A DNA stretch of 64,000 bases from Flavobacteriales bacterium (GTDB lineage Bacteria; Bacteroidota; Bacteroidia; CAIKAF01), in contig JAOABX010000005.1 in assembly GCA_026418175.1 (NCBI GenBank), positions 85,989 through 149,988 on the forward strand. The letters run 5' to 3'. The stretch's first letter is position 1, and each line of letters opens with the position of its first letter. Below are positions 26,988 through 35,256 of this stretch, in pieces. Both the position numbers and the translations under genes were made by a program. The notes under the pieces are model-generated. The model ran no database searches. It saw only the letters and a list, made by a program, of their open reading frames with translations, and was not told the DNA's origin.

Positions 26988-28304
26988 ATGATAAGAAAAT
27001 TATGGATATTATGTAGTTTATTATTTTGGCAAATACAACTCAATGCCCAAATCAATGATGATTTTCAGCGTGGGGTTGTTGTACTTGCCAATGGTGATAC
27101 CATTCAAGCCGATATAAAACAAGTACGGGAAGATCGATTTTCAAAATCTATAACCATTATTCGTTTGGGTAGCAATGAGCAGGAAAAACTCTCTCCTAAA
27201 GAGGTTTCATACTTTCGATTTGGAGAAGAAGAATACGTTACCAAAGTTGTAGATGGCAAAGAGTACTTTTTGCGAAGAATAATACATGGAGAAGCCAGCC
27301 TTTATGAATTTAGCTTTCGGGAGAAAAAAGGAGGTAAATACCAAATTATTACTCGTTATTTTGTAGAAAAACGAACATCAAAGCAATGGGCAGAAATTAC
27401 TGCTAAAACTTTTAAAAATGAAATGAGCAATTTCTTTAGTGATTATAAAAGTTTGGCAGATAAAATTACCGACAGGTATTATACCTATAAAGAAAAAGAA
27501 GCTGTGGTAGAAGATTATAACGAATGGGTAAAACAAGGTAAACCCGGAAATACCTGGCGAATTGAAGACGGAAACTTTACCCGTCCTGAAAATGAATACA
27601 AGGAAAAAGAAAAAGTGATAAATCGGGAATCCAGGAAATATAATTCAGGGATTTACGGTTCCCGATGGGGGATTGATATTCCTCTTTTCGCTAGTTATGG
27701 GTTTGTATCGTATCCGGAGCAACTCAATGCTGCCGTTATTACCAAAAGCAATGGATTTGGTTACGATGTAGGTATCGGAGCCCGTGTAAATGCACTTCCA
27801 ACGTTAACGATCCGTGCTGGGCTTCATTTTTGGAATAAGCGATTTCATTCATATTTTCTTGCCTATGACCCCAACGACAATCCTCCACAAACCTATCAGG
27901 TAGATGAATTTGGCACCATTCATTATGCAGGAATTTATGCCATAGCAGATTACGAAGTGAATAATGTAGTGGTAGGCGGTGGTTTTACTTTTTCATTTTG
28001 GAACATGTACCGGGCTGATTTTAGAATTAAAAATAGCAACGGAAGCCTTGTTGGGGGGGATGAAAATGTAGAAGAATCAATTTTGGCCAATCGTTTTAAT
28101 CATCAGTTTGATTTTATTTTACATTTTGGATACAAATTTAATTTACTAAATAATCAACTGAAAATCAAACCTATGTTTCAATACATTATGCCCATGGTAC
28201 CATTATTTGAATTTTCTAACCCATCGCTTCAAGGCATGTCGGTTACCGGGTATCTTGTACAATTAGGAATTATTACTGATATTGGATTTAAAGTAAAGAG
28301 TTAA
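26988..28304 (+). CDS. Outer-membrane beta-barrel protein, function unknown
   Basis: A protein of about 438 residues with a signal peptide (IRKLWILCSLLFWQIQLNAQ). Residues 30-110 form a beta-rich domain with GVVVLANGDTIQADIK and LSPKEVSYFRF, a type of module seen in Bacteroidota exported proteins. The middle (about 110-210) is charged and helical, and the last 220 residues read like a porin-type barrel (GIGARVNALPTLTIRAGLHF, VVVGGGFTFSFWNMY). No family function can be assigned. ATG 26988 is chosen over 26970 because of the promoter element overlapping the latter. Confidence 0.72.
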   Translation: MIRKLWILCSLLFWQIQLNAQINDDFQRGVVVLANGDTIQADIKQVREDRFSKSITIIRLGSNEQEKLSPKEVSYFRFGEEEYVTKVVDGKEYFLRRIIHGEASLYEFSFREKKGGKYQIITRYFVEKRTSKQWAEITAKTFKNEMSNFFSDYKSLADKITDRYYTYKEKEAVVEDYNEWVKQGKPGNTWRIEDGNFTRPENEYKEKEKVINRESRKYNSGIYGSRWGIDIPLFASYGFVSYPEQLNAAVITKSNGFGYDVGIGARVNALPTLTIRAGLHFWNKRFHSYFLAYDPNDNPPQTYQVDEFGTIHYAGIYAIADYEVNNVVVGGGFTFSFWNMYRADFRIKNSNGSLVGGDENVEESILANRFNHQFDFILHFGYKFNLLNNQLKIKPMFQYIMPMVPLFEFSNPSLQGMSVTGYLVQLGIITDIGFKVKS

Positions 28305-28355
28305 TAGTATTTTGTAGTGTTTTTCTAATTGTTAATCATTTTTTGATAATCTGAA

Positions 28356-28386
28356 TTGGGGAATCCCCGCTGAATGGTTATTTTCG
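28356..28386 (+). promoter_or_regulatory. Candidate promoter of sucD
   Basis: TTG at 28356-28358, a 20-base spacer and TATTTTCG at 28379-28386, one mismatch from TAnnTTTG. A GGGG-AAT-CCCC palindrome lies at 28358-28368 inside the spacer. It is 24 bases before the sucD ATG. Confidence 0.35.
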
Positions 28387-28410
28387 TGGCTCAAATAAAA
28401 ACGAGCATCC

Positions 28411-29289
28411 ATGAGTGTATTAGTTAACAAACATTCCAAAGTAATTGTACAGGGATTTACCGGCAATGAAGGTACCTTTCATGCGGGTCAAATGATTGAA
28501 TTCGGAACCAATGTAGTAGGCGGGGTAACACCAGGAAAAGGTAGCCAAAAGCATTTAGATAGACCTGTTTTTAATACTGTAGCGGATGCCGTTAAAGAAA
28601 CCGGCGCTGATGTATCCATTATTTTTGTGCCTCCAGCCTTTGCAGCTGATGCTATCATGGAAGCAGCCGATGCCGGTATTGGAGTAATTGTATGTATAAC
28701 AGAAGGAATTCCTACCAAAGATATGATTATGGCCAAAGAATACTTACGTGATAAAAAATCACGATTAATTGGCCCTAACTGTCCAGGTATTATTACTGCC
28801 GGAGAAGCCAAAGTTGGCATCATGCCAGGTTTTGTTTTTAAGCCGGGACGAATTGGTATTGTTTCTAAATCAGGAACTTTAACGTATGAAGCGGCTGACC
28901 AGGTAGTTAAAGCAGGATTGGGTATTTCAACTGCCATTGGAATTGGAGGTGACCCAATTATTGGAACAACTACCCGCGAAGCAGTAGAATTATTTATGAA
29001 CGATCCGGAAACAGATGCCATTGTCATGATAGGAGAAATTGGAGGAGGAATGGAAGCCGAAGCAGCCCGTTGGATCAAAGATAATGGTACCAAGCCAGTA
29101 GTAGGATTTATTGCCGGACAAACCGCTCCTCCCGGACGCCGCATGGGGCATGCCGGTGCTATTGTTGGTGGTGCTGAAGATACAGCCGCTGCAAAAATGA
29201 AAATTATGCGTGAATGTGGTATTCATGTGGTTGATTCTCCAGCAATTATTGGCAAAACTGTAGCTAGTGTTCTAAAAGTAACAGCATAA
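28411..29289 (+). CDS. sucD: Succinate-CoA ligase, alpha subunit
   Basis: The CoA-binding alpha subunit of succinyl-CoA synthetase (TCA cycle), 292 residues. It has the CoA site [14 protein letters not shown], the [12 protein letters not shown] loop, [13 protein letters not shown] and the phosphorylated active-site histidine His247 in [12 protein letters not shown]. It needs the beta subunit SucC, which is not adjacent; separated sucC and sucD genes are common in Bacteroidota. A terminator follows directly. Confidence 0.96.
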   Translation: MSVLVNKHSKVIVQGFTGNEGTFHAGQMIEFGTNVVGGVTPGKGSQKHLDRPVFNTVADAVKETGADVSIIFVPPAFAADAIMEAADAGIGVIVCITEGIPTKDMIMAKEYLRDKKSRLIGPNCPGIITAGEAKVGIMPGFVFKPGRIGIVSKSGTLTYEAADQVVKAGLGISTAIGIGGDPIIGTTTREAVELFMNDPETDAIVMIGEIGGGMEAEAARWIKDNGTKPVVGFIAGQTAPPGRRMGHAGAIVGGAEDTAAAKMKIMRECGIHVVDSPAIIGKTVASVLKVTA

Positions 29290-29308
29290 AAAAGAATGCT
29301 TATGTTAG

Positions 29309-29343
29309 AAGCCACCGCACATACCTTGACGGTGGCTTTTTTA
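29309..29343 (+). terminator. Rho-independent terminator after sucD
   Basis: AAGCCACCG (29309-29317) pairs with CGGTGGCTT (29330-29338) around a 12-base loop, followed by a T-rich stretch. Confidence 0.85.
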
Positions 29344-29411
29344 TTTGTAAATCAATCGGATATCACTGAACCAATAGCTACCTTTACTGTTTCTTTCAAA
29401 AACTCATAAAA

Positions 29412-30446
29412 ATGATAACAAATCAGTGGTACATCGTATGTTTTACAGAAGAGCTAAAAAAAGGAAAACCCATTCAGAAAAAAATCGTAGGAAAAGAAGT
29501 AGTAGCTTTTCAAACAGTTAACGGTAAAATTTATGTATTGGAAGATCGCTGTTGTCATCGAAACGTTCATCTCTCTTTAGGATATATTAAGGGCGAATAT
29601 ATTAAATGCGGTTATCATGGCTGGGAATTTAATGGGAACGGACAATGTACTTACATCCCATCGTTGCCCCCGGATGAAAAAATACCCAAAACAGCATGCA
29701 TTAAGGCTTATTCCGTTCAAGTAAAATACAAGGCCGTTTGGGCTTGGTTTGGGGATGAAGAAAAGAAAGACGAGGTGCCATTACCCCCTATGCATGAAAT
29801 GGAACAATGGCCAATTGTTTTTAATTATCATGCAATAAGAGCCAACATAAAGCTGGTAGCCGAAAGTTTATTTGATGCATATCATATCAACCACGTGCAT
29901 CGCAACAGTATCAAAACTTTTATGGGGAACCTACATGATGAAAAATTGAATTTCAATCTGCGGGTTACAGATACTTCATTAGAAGGCAATTATGATCGTG
30001 CCAACGAAGGCAGTTTATTTGAGAAAATATATTTTGGATTTAGTAAAACAGTTGATACCCATTTTGGCTACTGGTTTCCTCATACCAGCAAGCTGGATTT
30101 AAGATTTAAGAAACACTTTACCATGCCTGCCCGGCAAATGGTGATTTATGAGCATTTTTATGAAATTGATGAAGAGCATGTAATGATGATTCAAATAACA
30201 ACCTGGCATAATATTTTTCGCTTTAATCCTTGGTTTGCCAAGTGGTTTATGCTGAAAAAAAGCATGCGAATTGTGGAAGAAGACATTGCTTTTCTTGAAA
30301 GCAATAAACATTGGCATGAACAAGCTAATCATCGTGATTTACTTATCAAAAGCGATGAAGTAACATTTGAATTTACACGGCTATGGAATAAAAACATCCA
30401 AAAGTATGGAAACACTGCGCAGGAAAATCAGACAAAAGCTGAATAA
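29412..30446 (+). CDS. Rieske-type non-heme iron oxygenase
   Basis: A Rieske oxygenase alpha-like protein of 344 residues. The [2Fe-2S] ligands are Cys47-x-His49 (in DRCCHRN) and Cys66-x2-His69 (KCGYHGW). The mononuclear iron site reads ESLFDAYHINHVHR: Asp155, His158 and His163 in the ExxxDxxHxxxxH pattern. Such enzymes hydroxylate or demethylate lipophilic or aromatic substrates with electrons from a reductase. It overlaps the next gene, a CrtU-like FAD oxidoreductase, by 38 bases, so the two proteins are probably coupled in one pathway. The substrate is unknown; the carotenoid link is inferred from that neighbour. Confidence 0.85.
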   Translation: MITNQWYIVCFTEELKKGKPIQKKIVGKEVVAFQTVNGKIYVLEDRCCHRNVHLSLGYIKGEYIKCGYHGWEFNGNGQCTYIPSLPPDEKIPKTACIKAYSVQVKYKAVWAWFGDEEKKDEVPLPPMHEMEQWPIVFNYHAIRANIKLVAESLFDAYHINHVHRNSIKTFMGNLHDEKLNFNLRVTDTSLEGNYDRANEGSLFEKIYFGFSKTVDTHFGYWFPHTSKLDLRFKKHFTMPARQMVIYEHFYEIDEEHVMMIQITTWHNIFRFNPWFAKWFMLKKSMRIVEEDIAFLESNKHWHEQANHRDLLIKSDEVTFEFTRLWNKNIQKYGNTAQENQTKAE

Positions 30447-31908
30447 TTACGAATATACACTTAATCATCCAGATACTTCTCTTCCCTACTGTATAGAACA
30501 TCCCAAAAAAGTGGCAGTAATTGGGGGAGGAATTGCTGGAATATCCGCTGCCTGTAACCTGGCTGAACGTGGTTTTGATGTTCATCTCTTTGAAAAAAAT
30601 GCTTTTTTAGGTGGAAAAATTGGCTCTTGGGAATTTGGGTCAAACGGTGAAAAGCTACGCACTGAACATGGCTTTCATGCATTTTTCCGGCAATATCATA
30701 ACCTGAGAGATTTTTTAAAAAAACTGGGAGCAGATAAGCATCTCATCCCCATTGATGATTATGTCATTCTATTTGATAAAAATCAAAAACAAGGATTTAA
30801 AGGGCTGAATTGCATTCCTGGACTAAATATTTTGGATTTGAGAAAACATGGTGTATTTAATTTTTTTACGTTTATCAATCCTTTAAGTATTCCGTTTCTG
30901 AATTTACTAAAATTTGATTTTGAAAAGACCTATAAAAAATTTGATGGTGAAAGTTTTGAATCCTTTGCAAAAAGAACCATGATGCCCAAAAAAATGCGTA
31001 TTGTGTTTAACTCCTTTGCCCGGGCATTTTTTGCAGAACCTGAAGATATGAGTATGGCAGAACTCATCAAAAGCTTCCATTTTTATTTTTTAAGCAATGA
31101 AGATGGCTTATTATATGATGTATTGCATGATGATTTTCAATATACTTTTATCAGGTATTGCGAAGATTTTTTAAATAAACACAATGCTAAAATCTGGTAT
31201 AATACTCCCATTCATGAACTAGAGAAAACAGAAGAAGGGTTTATGGTTCATGGAAGAAAGTTTGATTATTGTATCATTGCCAGCGATGTAAAACATACAC
31301 GTCGCTTGATTGAAAAAAGCAAAGGGCTAGAAAATTGGCCAGAAGTTACATCTAAATTTACTACTTTAAAAAATAGTGGAAGGTATGCTGTTTGGCGATT
31401 ATGGACAGACAAATTTGAACATGATGATAATTTACCATTTTTCATTTTTACAGACCGTTTGAAATGCTTAGACAGTATTACGCTTTATCATAAAATGGAA
31501 AAAACATCGGCCGAATGGAGCTATCAAAACAAAGGCGGAATTTTTGAATTGCATTGTTATGCTGTTCCTAAAGATTTGATAAAAGATGAAGATATTAAAG
31601 AAGCCATGCTCTTTGAATTATTGCATTACATGCCGGAATTAAAAGGCCTGAAAATAATTCATGAATATTTTCAGCATCGGGACGATTTCCCGGCATTTCA
31701 TGTAAACCAATACAAAAACAGGCCAGAAATAAAAACTGGAATTCCGGGCTTGTATGCTGCCGGTGATTGGGTAAAAATGAACAATTGTACCATGCTGATG
31801 GAAGCAGCTTACACTTCGGGAGCTTTAGCAGCAAACTATATTTTCAGCGAAGAGGGATTGCAAGAGAATCCATTACGCTCTGTACCTACCAAAGGATTGT
31901 TGGCTTGA
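30409..31908 (+). CDS. FAD-dependent oxidoreductase, CrtU-like (carotene desaturase family)
   Basis: A flavoprotein of about 499 residues in the phytoene-desaturase/amine-oxidase superfamily. The FAD motif VAVIGGGIAGISAACNLAER is at residues 37-55, with Glu63 ending the second strand, and the C-terminal flavin motif is GIPGLYAAGDWVKM. The segment EHGFHAFFRQYHNLRDFLKK resembles the EHGFHgFFRQYyNLR block I remember from CrtU/CruE beta-carotene desaturase-methyltransferases (isorenieratene synthase). ATG 30409 is chosen over a TTG at 30367. It shares a transcript with the Rieske gene. No other carotenoid gene is in the window, so an aromatic carotenoid or another polyene is only one possible substrate. 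Confidence 0.75.
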   Translation, partial: ETLRRKIRQKLNNYEYTLNHPDTSLPYCIEHPKKVAVIGGGIAGISAACNLAERGFDVHLFEKNAFLGGKIGSWEFGSNGEKLRTEHGFHAFFRQYHNLRDFLKKLGADKHLIPIDDYVILFDKNQKQGFKGLNCIPGLNILDLRKHGVFNFFTFINPLSIPFLNLLKFDFEKTYKKFDGESFESFAKRTMMPKKMRIVFNSFARAFFAEPEDMSMAELIKSFHFYFLSNEDGLLYDVLHDDFQYTFIRYCEDFLNKHNAKIWYNTPIHELEKTEEGFMVHGRKFDYCIIASDVKHTRRLIEKSKGLENWPEVTSKFTTLKNSGRYAVWRLWTDKFEHDDNLPFFIFTDRLKCLDSITLYHKMEKTSAEWSYQNKGGIFELHCYAVPKDLIKDEDIKEAMLFELLHYMPELKGLKIIHEYFQHRDDFPAFHVNQYKNRPEIKTGIPGLYAAGDWVKMNNCTMLMEAAYTSGALAANYIFSEEGLQENPLRSVPTKGLLA

Positions 31909-31911
31909 AAA

Positions 31912-32496
31912 CTACTTTAACCTGCTTTCTACTAAATAACAAATAATATGGCCAATGAGTATGTGCATCTCCTGAATACGTGATGTGATATCTGATGGGA
32001 CTATAATACTTACATCACAAATTTCCGATATATCACCGCCTTCTTTTCCTGTTAGGGCAATGGTTTTACATCCCATAATTTTAGCTTTTTCCAAAGCCTT
32101 GGTAACATTGGGACTTTTTCCCGAAGTAGAAATACCAATACATACATCATTTTTTTTGGCCAATGCCTCCAACTGCCTGGAAAAAACATTGTCAAATCCA
32201 AAGTCATTACTTATGCTTGTAATAGAAGCTGAGCCAGCCGTAAGTGCAATGGCAGGTAATCCTTTGCGTTCCATTTGATACCTCCCGGTAAATTCAGCAG
32301 CCAAATGCTCTGCATCAGCTGCACTGCCTCCGTTTCCAAAGAAAAAAATGGTGTTTCGTTTTTTGGCTGCTTCCAGGCAAATATCAGCAGCTTGTAAAAT
32401 TTCTGATTGAAGTACATTCAGACATTTTTCAGTGAGCAATTTATGCTCATTGAATTCATCTACAATATACTGAGCAGCAGTTGCTAACTTTTCCAT
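31912..32496 (-). CDS. gmhA: Sedoheptulose-7-phosphate isomerase
   Basis: Phosphoheptose isomerase, 194 residues, first step of ADP-heptose synthesis for LPS core. The SIS fold shows FFFGNGGSAADAEHLAAEF near residue 52 and GISTSGKSPNVTKAL (sugar phosphate Ser-Gly-Ser) near 120; HILIGHIICYLVE closes the active site. It overlaps the kinase gene by 13 bases, giving a two-gene operon. It converges with the CrtU-like gene with a 3-base gap. Confidence 0.94.
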   Translation of the reverse strand: MEKLATAAQYIVDEFNEHKLLTEKCLNVLQSEILQAADICLEAAKKRNTIFFFGNGGSAADAEHLAAEFTGRYQMERKGLPAIALTAGSASITSISNDFGFDNVFSRQLEALAKKNDVCIGISTSGKSPNVTKALEKAKIMGCKTIALTGKEGGDISEICDVSIIVPSDITSRIQEMHILIGHIICYLVESRLK

Positions 32497-33455
32497 AGTT
32501 CATTCAATTCATCCAATTTAACAGGCACTGTACCCGCTTTAGATACCACTGTTCCGGCAGCTAAATTAGCAAGTTTTATTGCTTCTATTTCATTCCAACC
32601 GGCAGCAATAGTTGCTGCTAAAACAGCAATTACCGTGTCTCCAGCTCCACTTACATCATACACTTCACGAGCTTGTGCAGCAATATGCTTCATTGTTTTA
32701 CCATTAACAAAAGTCATACCTTTATCCGATCGGGTAATCAGTATTGCAGGCATTCCGGATGCTTTCAATGCTTTTTTCGCAGCTTTTTCAACTTCGTCAT
32801 TCGTATTTAAAATCGGTATTCCTAAATATTCCCCCAATTCTTTCAAATTGGGAGTAATGTAATCGGCACCGGCATATTTTTTCCAATCGGATGATTTGGG
32901 GTCAACCAACACCGGAATTTGCTTTTTATTACAATATGCAATAAGTTTTTTAATAAGCTTTGAATGCACAGTACCTTTGGCATAATCAGAAATAACCAGC
33001 ACATCATGTAAGCCAATTAAACCTTCGGTGATATCTAATAAAGAGCGAATTTCATCTTCGTCCAACGAAATAATTTTTTCCCGGTCAATACGTACCACCT
33101 GCTGATGGCCGGCAATAATTCGTGTTTTAGTAATGGTAGGCTCTTCCACTTCCAGCAAAATACCGTCTATATCATATTTTTCAGCCAATAGTTTAACATT
33201 TTCAGCATCCTCATCTTTTCCAACCAATCCGATAAGAGTTACTTTTGCCCCAAGCGAAGCTAAATTCATCGCCACATTACCAGCTCCTCCTAAATTCATG
33301 AAAGTTTTATCTATATGAACAATAGGTACCGGCGCTTCGGGAGAAATTCGGGGGGCATGACCCAACAAGTATTTATCCAGCATCACATCTCCCAATACTA
33401 ATACCCTGGAAGATGAAAAATCAAGAGGTGATTGATTGTTTTTTTTATTTGGCAT
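32484..33455 (-). CDS. hldA: D-glycero-beta-D-manno-heptose-7-phosphate kinase (HldE kinase domain only)
   Basis: A PfkB-family kinase of 323 residues that phosphorylates heptose 7-phosphate at C1. It begins SSRVLVLGDVMLDKYLLG, contains NLGGAGNVAMNLASLGA (about 58) and ends with VYDVSGAGDTVIAVLAA, the ATP anion-hole motif with catalytic Asp. Unlike enterobacterial HldE it lacks the C-terminal adenylyltransferase domain, so a separate hldC must act elsewhere. It is the first gene of the gmhA operon. Confidence 0.92.
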   Translation of the reverse strand: MPNKKNNQSPLDFSSSRVLVLGDVMLDKYLLGHAPRISPEAPVPIVHIDKTFMNLGGAGNVAMNLASLGAKVTLIGLVGKDEDAENVKLLAEKYDIDGILLEVEEPTITKTRIIAGHQQVVRIDREKIISLDEDEIRSLLDITEGLIGLHDVLVISDYAKGTVHSKLIKKLIAYCNKKQIPVLVDPKSSDWKKYAGADYITPNLKELGEYLGIPILNTNDEVEKAAKKALKASGMPAILITRSDKGMTFVNGKTMKHIAAQAREVYDVSGAGDTVIAVLAATIAAGWNEIEAIKLANLAAGTVVSKAGTVPVKLDELNELWKS

Positions 33456-33462
33456 AATGTAT

Positions 33463-33470
33463 CAAAAGTA
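33463..33470 (-). promoter_or_regulatory. -7 promoter element of hldA-gmhA
   Basis: On the minus strand TACTTTTG matches TAnnTTTG and ends seven bases before the hldA ATG. There is no TTG at the expected -33 spacing. Confidence 0.4.
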
Positions 33471-33546
33471 CAAAACATATCTGGGGAAATAAAAGCAAGA
33501 AAAAACTTTCATTTCTGCATATGAAAAGTTTTAGGAAATTCGTGGT

Positions 33547-34395
33547 GTGTTTTCGCGTCCGGGGATAAAATATATTTTGCTTGCCACGATTTTTTTTCAA
33601 CTCATGAATACGTGTGTAAAGTTTGTTCCACATATCCCCGCACATCAAATCATCTTCTTCCGTTCCATAATTTCACTAAGCGTTAGCTTTATTCATCTAA
33701 AATTACTCAACATCCACCCTTGGGGCAACAATAAAGTGGCGCTTATTTTAAGAGGTATTTTTGGCATGGCCAGCCTTACTGCATTTTTTATAACCTTACA
33801 ACGAATGCCGTTGGCTACAGCAGTTACTATTCAATACCTATCTCCCATTTTCACCATCATTTTCGCAACATTTATTCTAGGCGAAAAATCAAACCCTTTA
33901 CAATATCTATTTTTTATTATTTCATTTGCAGGCGTTGTAATTGTAAGGGGATTTGATGATCGAATAGCAACCAACGATTTGATGTTGGGTATTTTATCTG
34001 CCATGTTTTCTGGTTTGGCATATAATATGATTCGAAAATCACGTAACTCAGAACATCCGATTGTTGTTGTATTTTATTTTCCGTTGGTGGCCTTACCAAT
34101 CATTAGTGTATGGTGTTTAACTGAATGGGTAAACCCGGTGGGATGGGACTGGTTGTTTTTAATATTTACTGGCATTTTCACTCAAATTGCTCAGGTATTT
34201 ATGACCAAAGCGTATCAATTAGAAAAGGCATCCACAATATCCGGCTTACAATACTTGGGGTTGATTTATTCACTCAGTATTGGATATTTTATTTTTGATG
34301 AAACCTATTCATGGCTTAGCTTGGTTGGAATGACCTTAATTGTATCTGGCATTTTATTTAATTTATTATATGAAAAACTAAAAACTAAAAACTAA
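33547..34395 (+). CDS. EamA/DMT family transporter
   Basis: A ten-helix drug/metabolite transporter of 282 residues, two EamA repeats. GIKYILLATIFFQLMNTCVK opens the first helix, PLATAVTIQYLSPIFTIIFA lies near residue 92, and the second repeat has EKASTISGLQYLGLIYSLSIG. The family exports metabolites such as amino acids or drugs; the substrate cannot be predicted. The start is GTG 33547; no ATG lies in frame before residue 20. Its last base is the first base of the next gene (ATGA-type overlap). Confidence 0.85.
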   Translation: MFSRPGIKYILLATIFFQLMNTCVKFVPHIPAHQIIFFRSIISLSVSFIHLKLLNIHPWGNNKVALILRGIFGMASLTAFFITLQRMPLATAVTIQYLSPIFTIIFATFILGEKSNPLQYLFFIISFAGVVIVRGFDDRIATNDLMLGILSAMFSGLAYNMIRKSRNSEHPIVVVFYFPLVALPIISVWCLTEWVNPVGWDWLFLIFTGIFTQIAQVFMTKAYQLEKASTISGLQYLGLIYSLSIGYFIFDETYSWLSLVGMTLIVSGILFNLLYEKLKTKN

Positions 34396-35201
34396 TGAAC
34401 ATTCATTTCTCTGGAAACATAAAAAAAATGCGAGCACAATTACAGGAGCCGGTACTTTATCATTGGGAATTGGGAACTCAACTCATTGAAATGAATACAT
34501 TGATTGGAAAAAGAATTAAAATTCAATTTGAAAACCAAATCAATTGCACGGTATGTGGTAATATTACTCCCAAAGCATATGGACAAGGATTTTGCTACAC
34601 CTGCTTTACTGAATCTCCCGAAAACTCTGAATGTATAGTAAAACCTGAACTTTGTGAAGGTCATTTAGGCAAAGGACGGGATGCTCAATGGGAATATGAG
34701 CATCATGTAAAAGAACATTATGTTTATCTGGCACTATCCAGTGGAGTAAAAGTGGGTGTAACCCGCGGCACACAAGTGCCTACCCGGTGGATTGATCAGG
34801 GAGCGAATGCTGCTATTGTATTTGCAAAAACACCTTACCGTAAACTGGCAGGTTTGATTGAAGTGGAGTTAAAAAAATACGTTACAGACAAAACAAACTG
34901 GCAGGCTATGCTTAAAAATCATGTAAACGAAGATACCGATCTAATAGCTGAAAAACTACAACTGTCAGAACTGCTCCCTTCATATCTTAAGTCTTATTTA
35001 GTACCATCAAACGAAATTACATATATACATTATCCTGTAATATCATATCCTGAAAAAGTAAACAGTCTTTCATTAGATAAAACACCAGTGATAGATGGAA
35101 CATTAATAGGAATTAAAGCACAATACCTGATTTTTGAAGGAGGACAAGTGTTCAATATTCGAAATTCGACCGGATATAAAATAAGCTTAGAAGCTAATTA
35201 A
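34395..35201 (+). CDS. DUF2797 family zinc-finger protein
   Basis: A protein of 268 residues. Residues 50-90 hold a cysteine cluster (CTVCGN...CYTCF...C) that looks like a zinc ribbon. The middle part HHVKEHYVYLALSSGVKVGV followed by TRGTQVPTRWIDQGA resembles a GIY-YIG-type nuclease core (KVGVTR, RWxxQGA). This layout is the DUF2797 family, common in Bacteroidota and actinobacteria and without an assigned role. It overlaps the EamA transporter gene and ends at a bidirectional terminator. Confidence 0.82.
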   Translation: MNIHFSGNIKKMRAQLQEPVLYHWELGTQLIEMNTLIGKRIKIQFENQINCTVCGNITPKAYGQGFCYTCFTESPENSECIVKPELCEGHLGKGRDAQWEYEHHVKEHYVYLALSSGVKVGVTRGTQVPTRWIDQGANAAIVFAKTPYRKLAGLIEVELKKYVTDKTNWQAMLKNHVNEDTDLIAEKLQLSELLPSYLKSYLVPSNEITYIHYPVISYPEKVNSLSLDKTPVIDGTLIGIKAQYLIFEGGQVFNIRNSTGYKISLEAN

Positions 35202-35206
35202 AAAAT

Positions 35207-35231
35207 AAAAGGGGGTATAATCCCCCTTTTT
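35207..35231. terminator. Bidirectional terminator between convergent genes
   Basis: AAAAGGGGG (35207-35215) and CCCCCTTTT (35222-35230) form a nine-pair stem with a six-base loop. It has T-runs on both strands, so it can serve the DUF2797 gene on the plus strand and the adhesin gene on the minus strand. Confidence 0.85.
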
Positions 35232-35256
35232 AAAATTACACTATGATTCACTAAAC

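Noticed and set aside
28488..29144. 218-codon frame antisense to sucD
   Set aside because: sucD is unmistakable on the plus strand; the antisense frame is a shadow of its codon bias.
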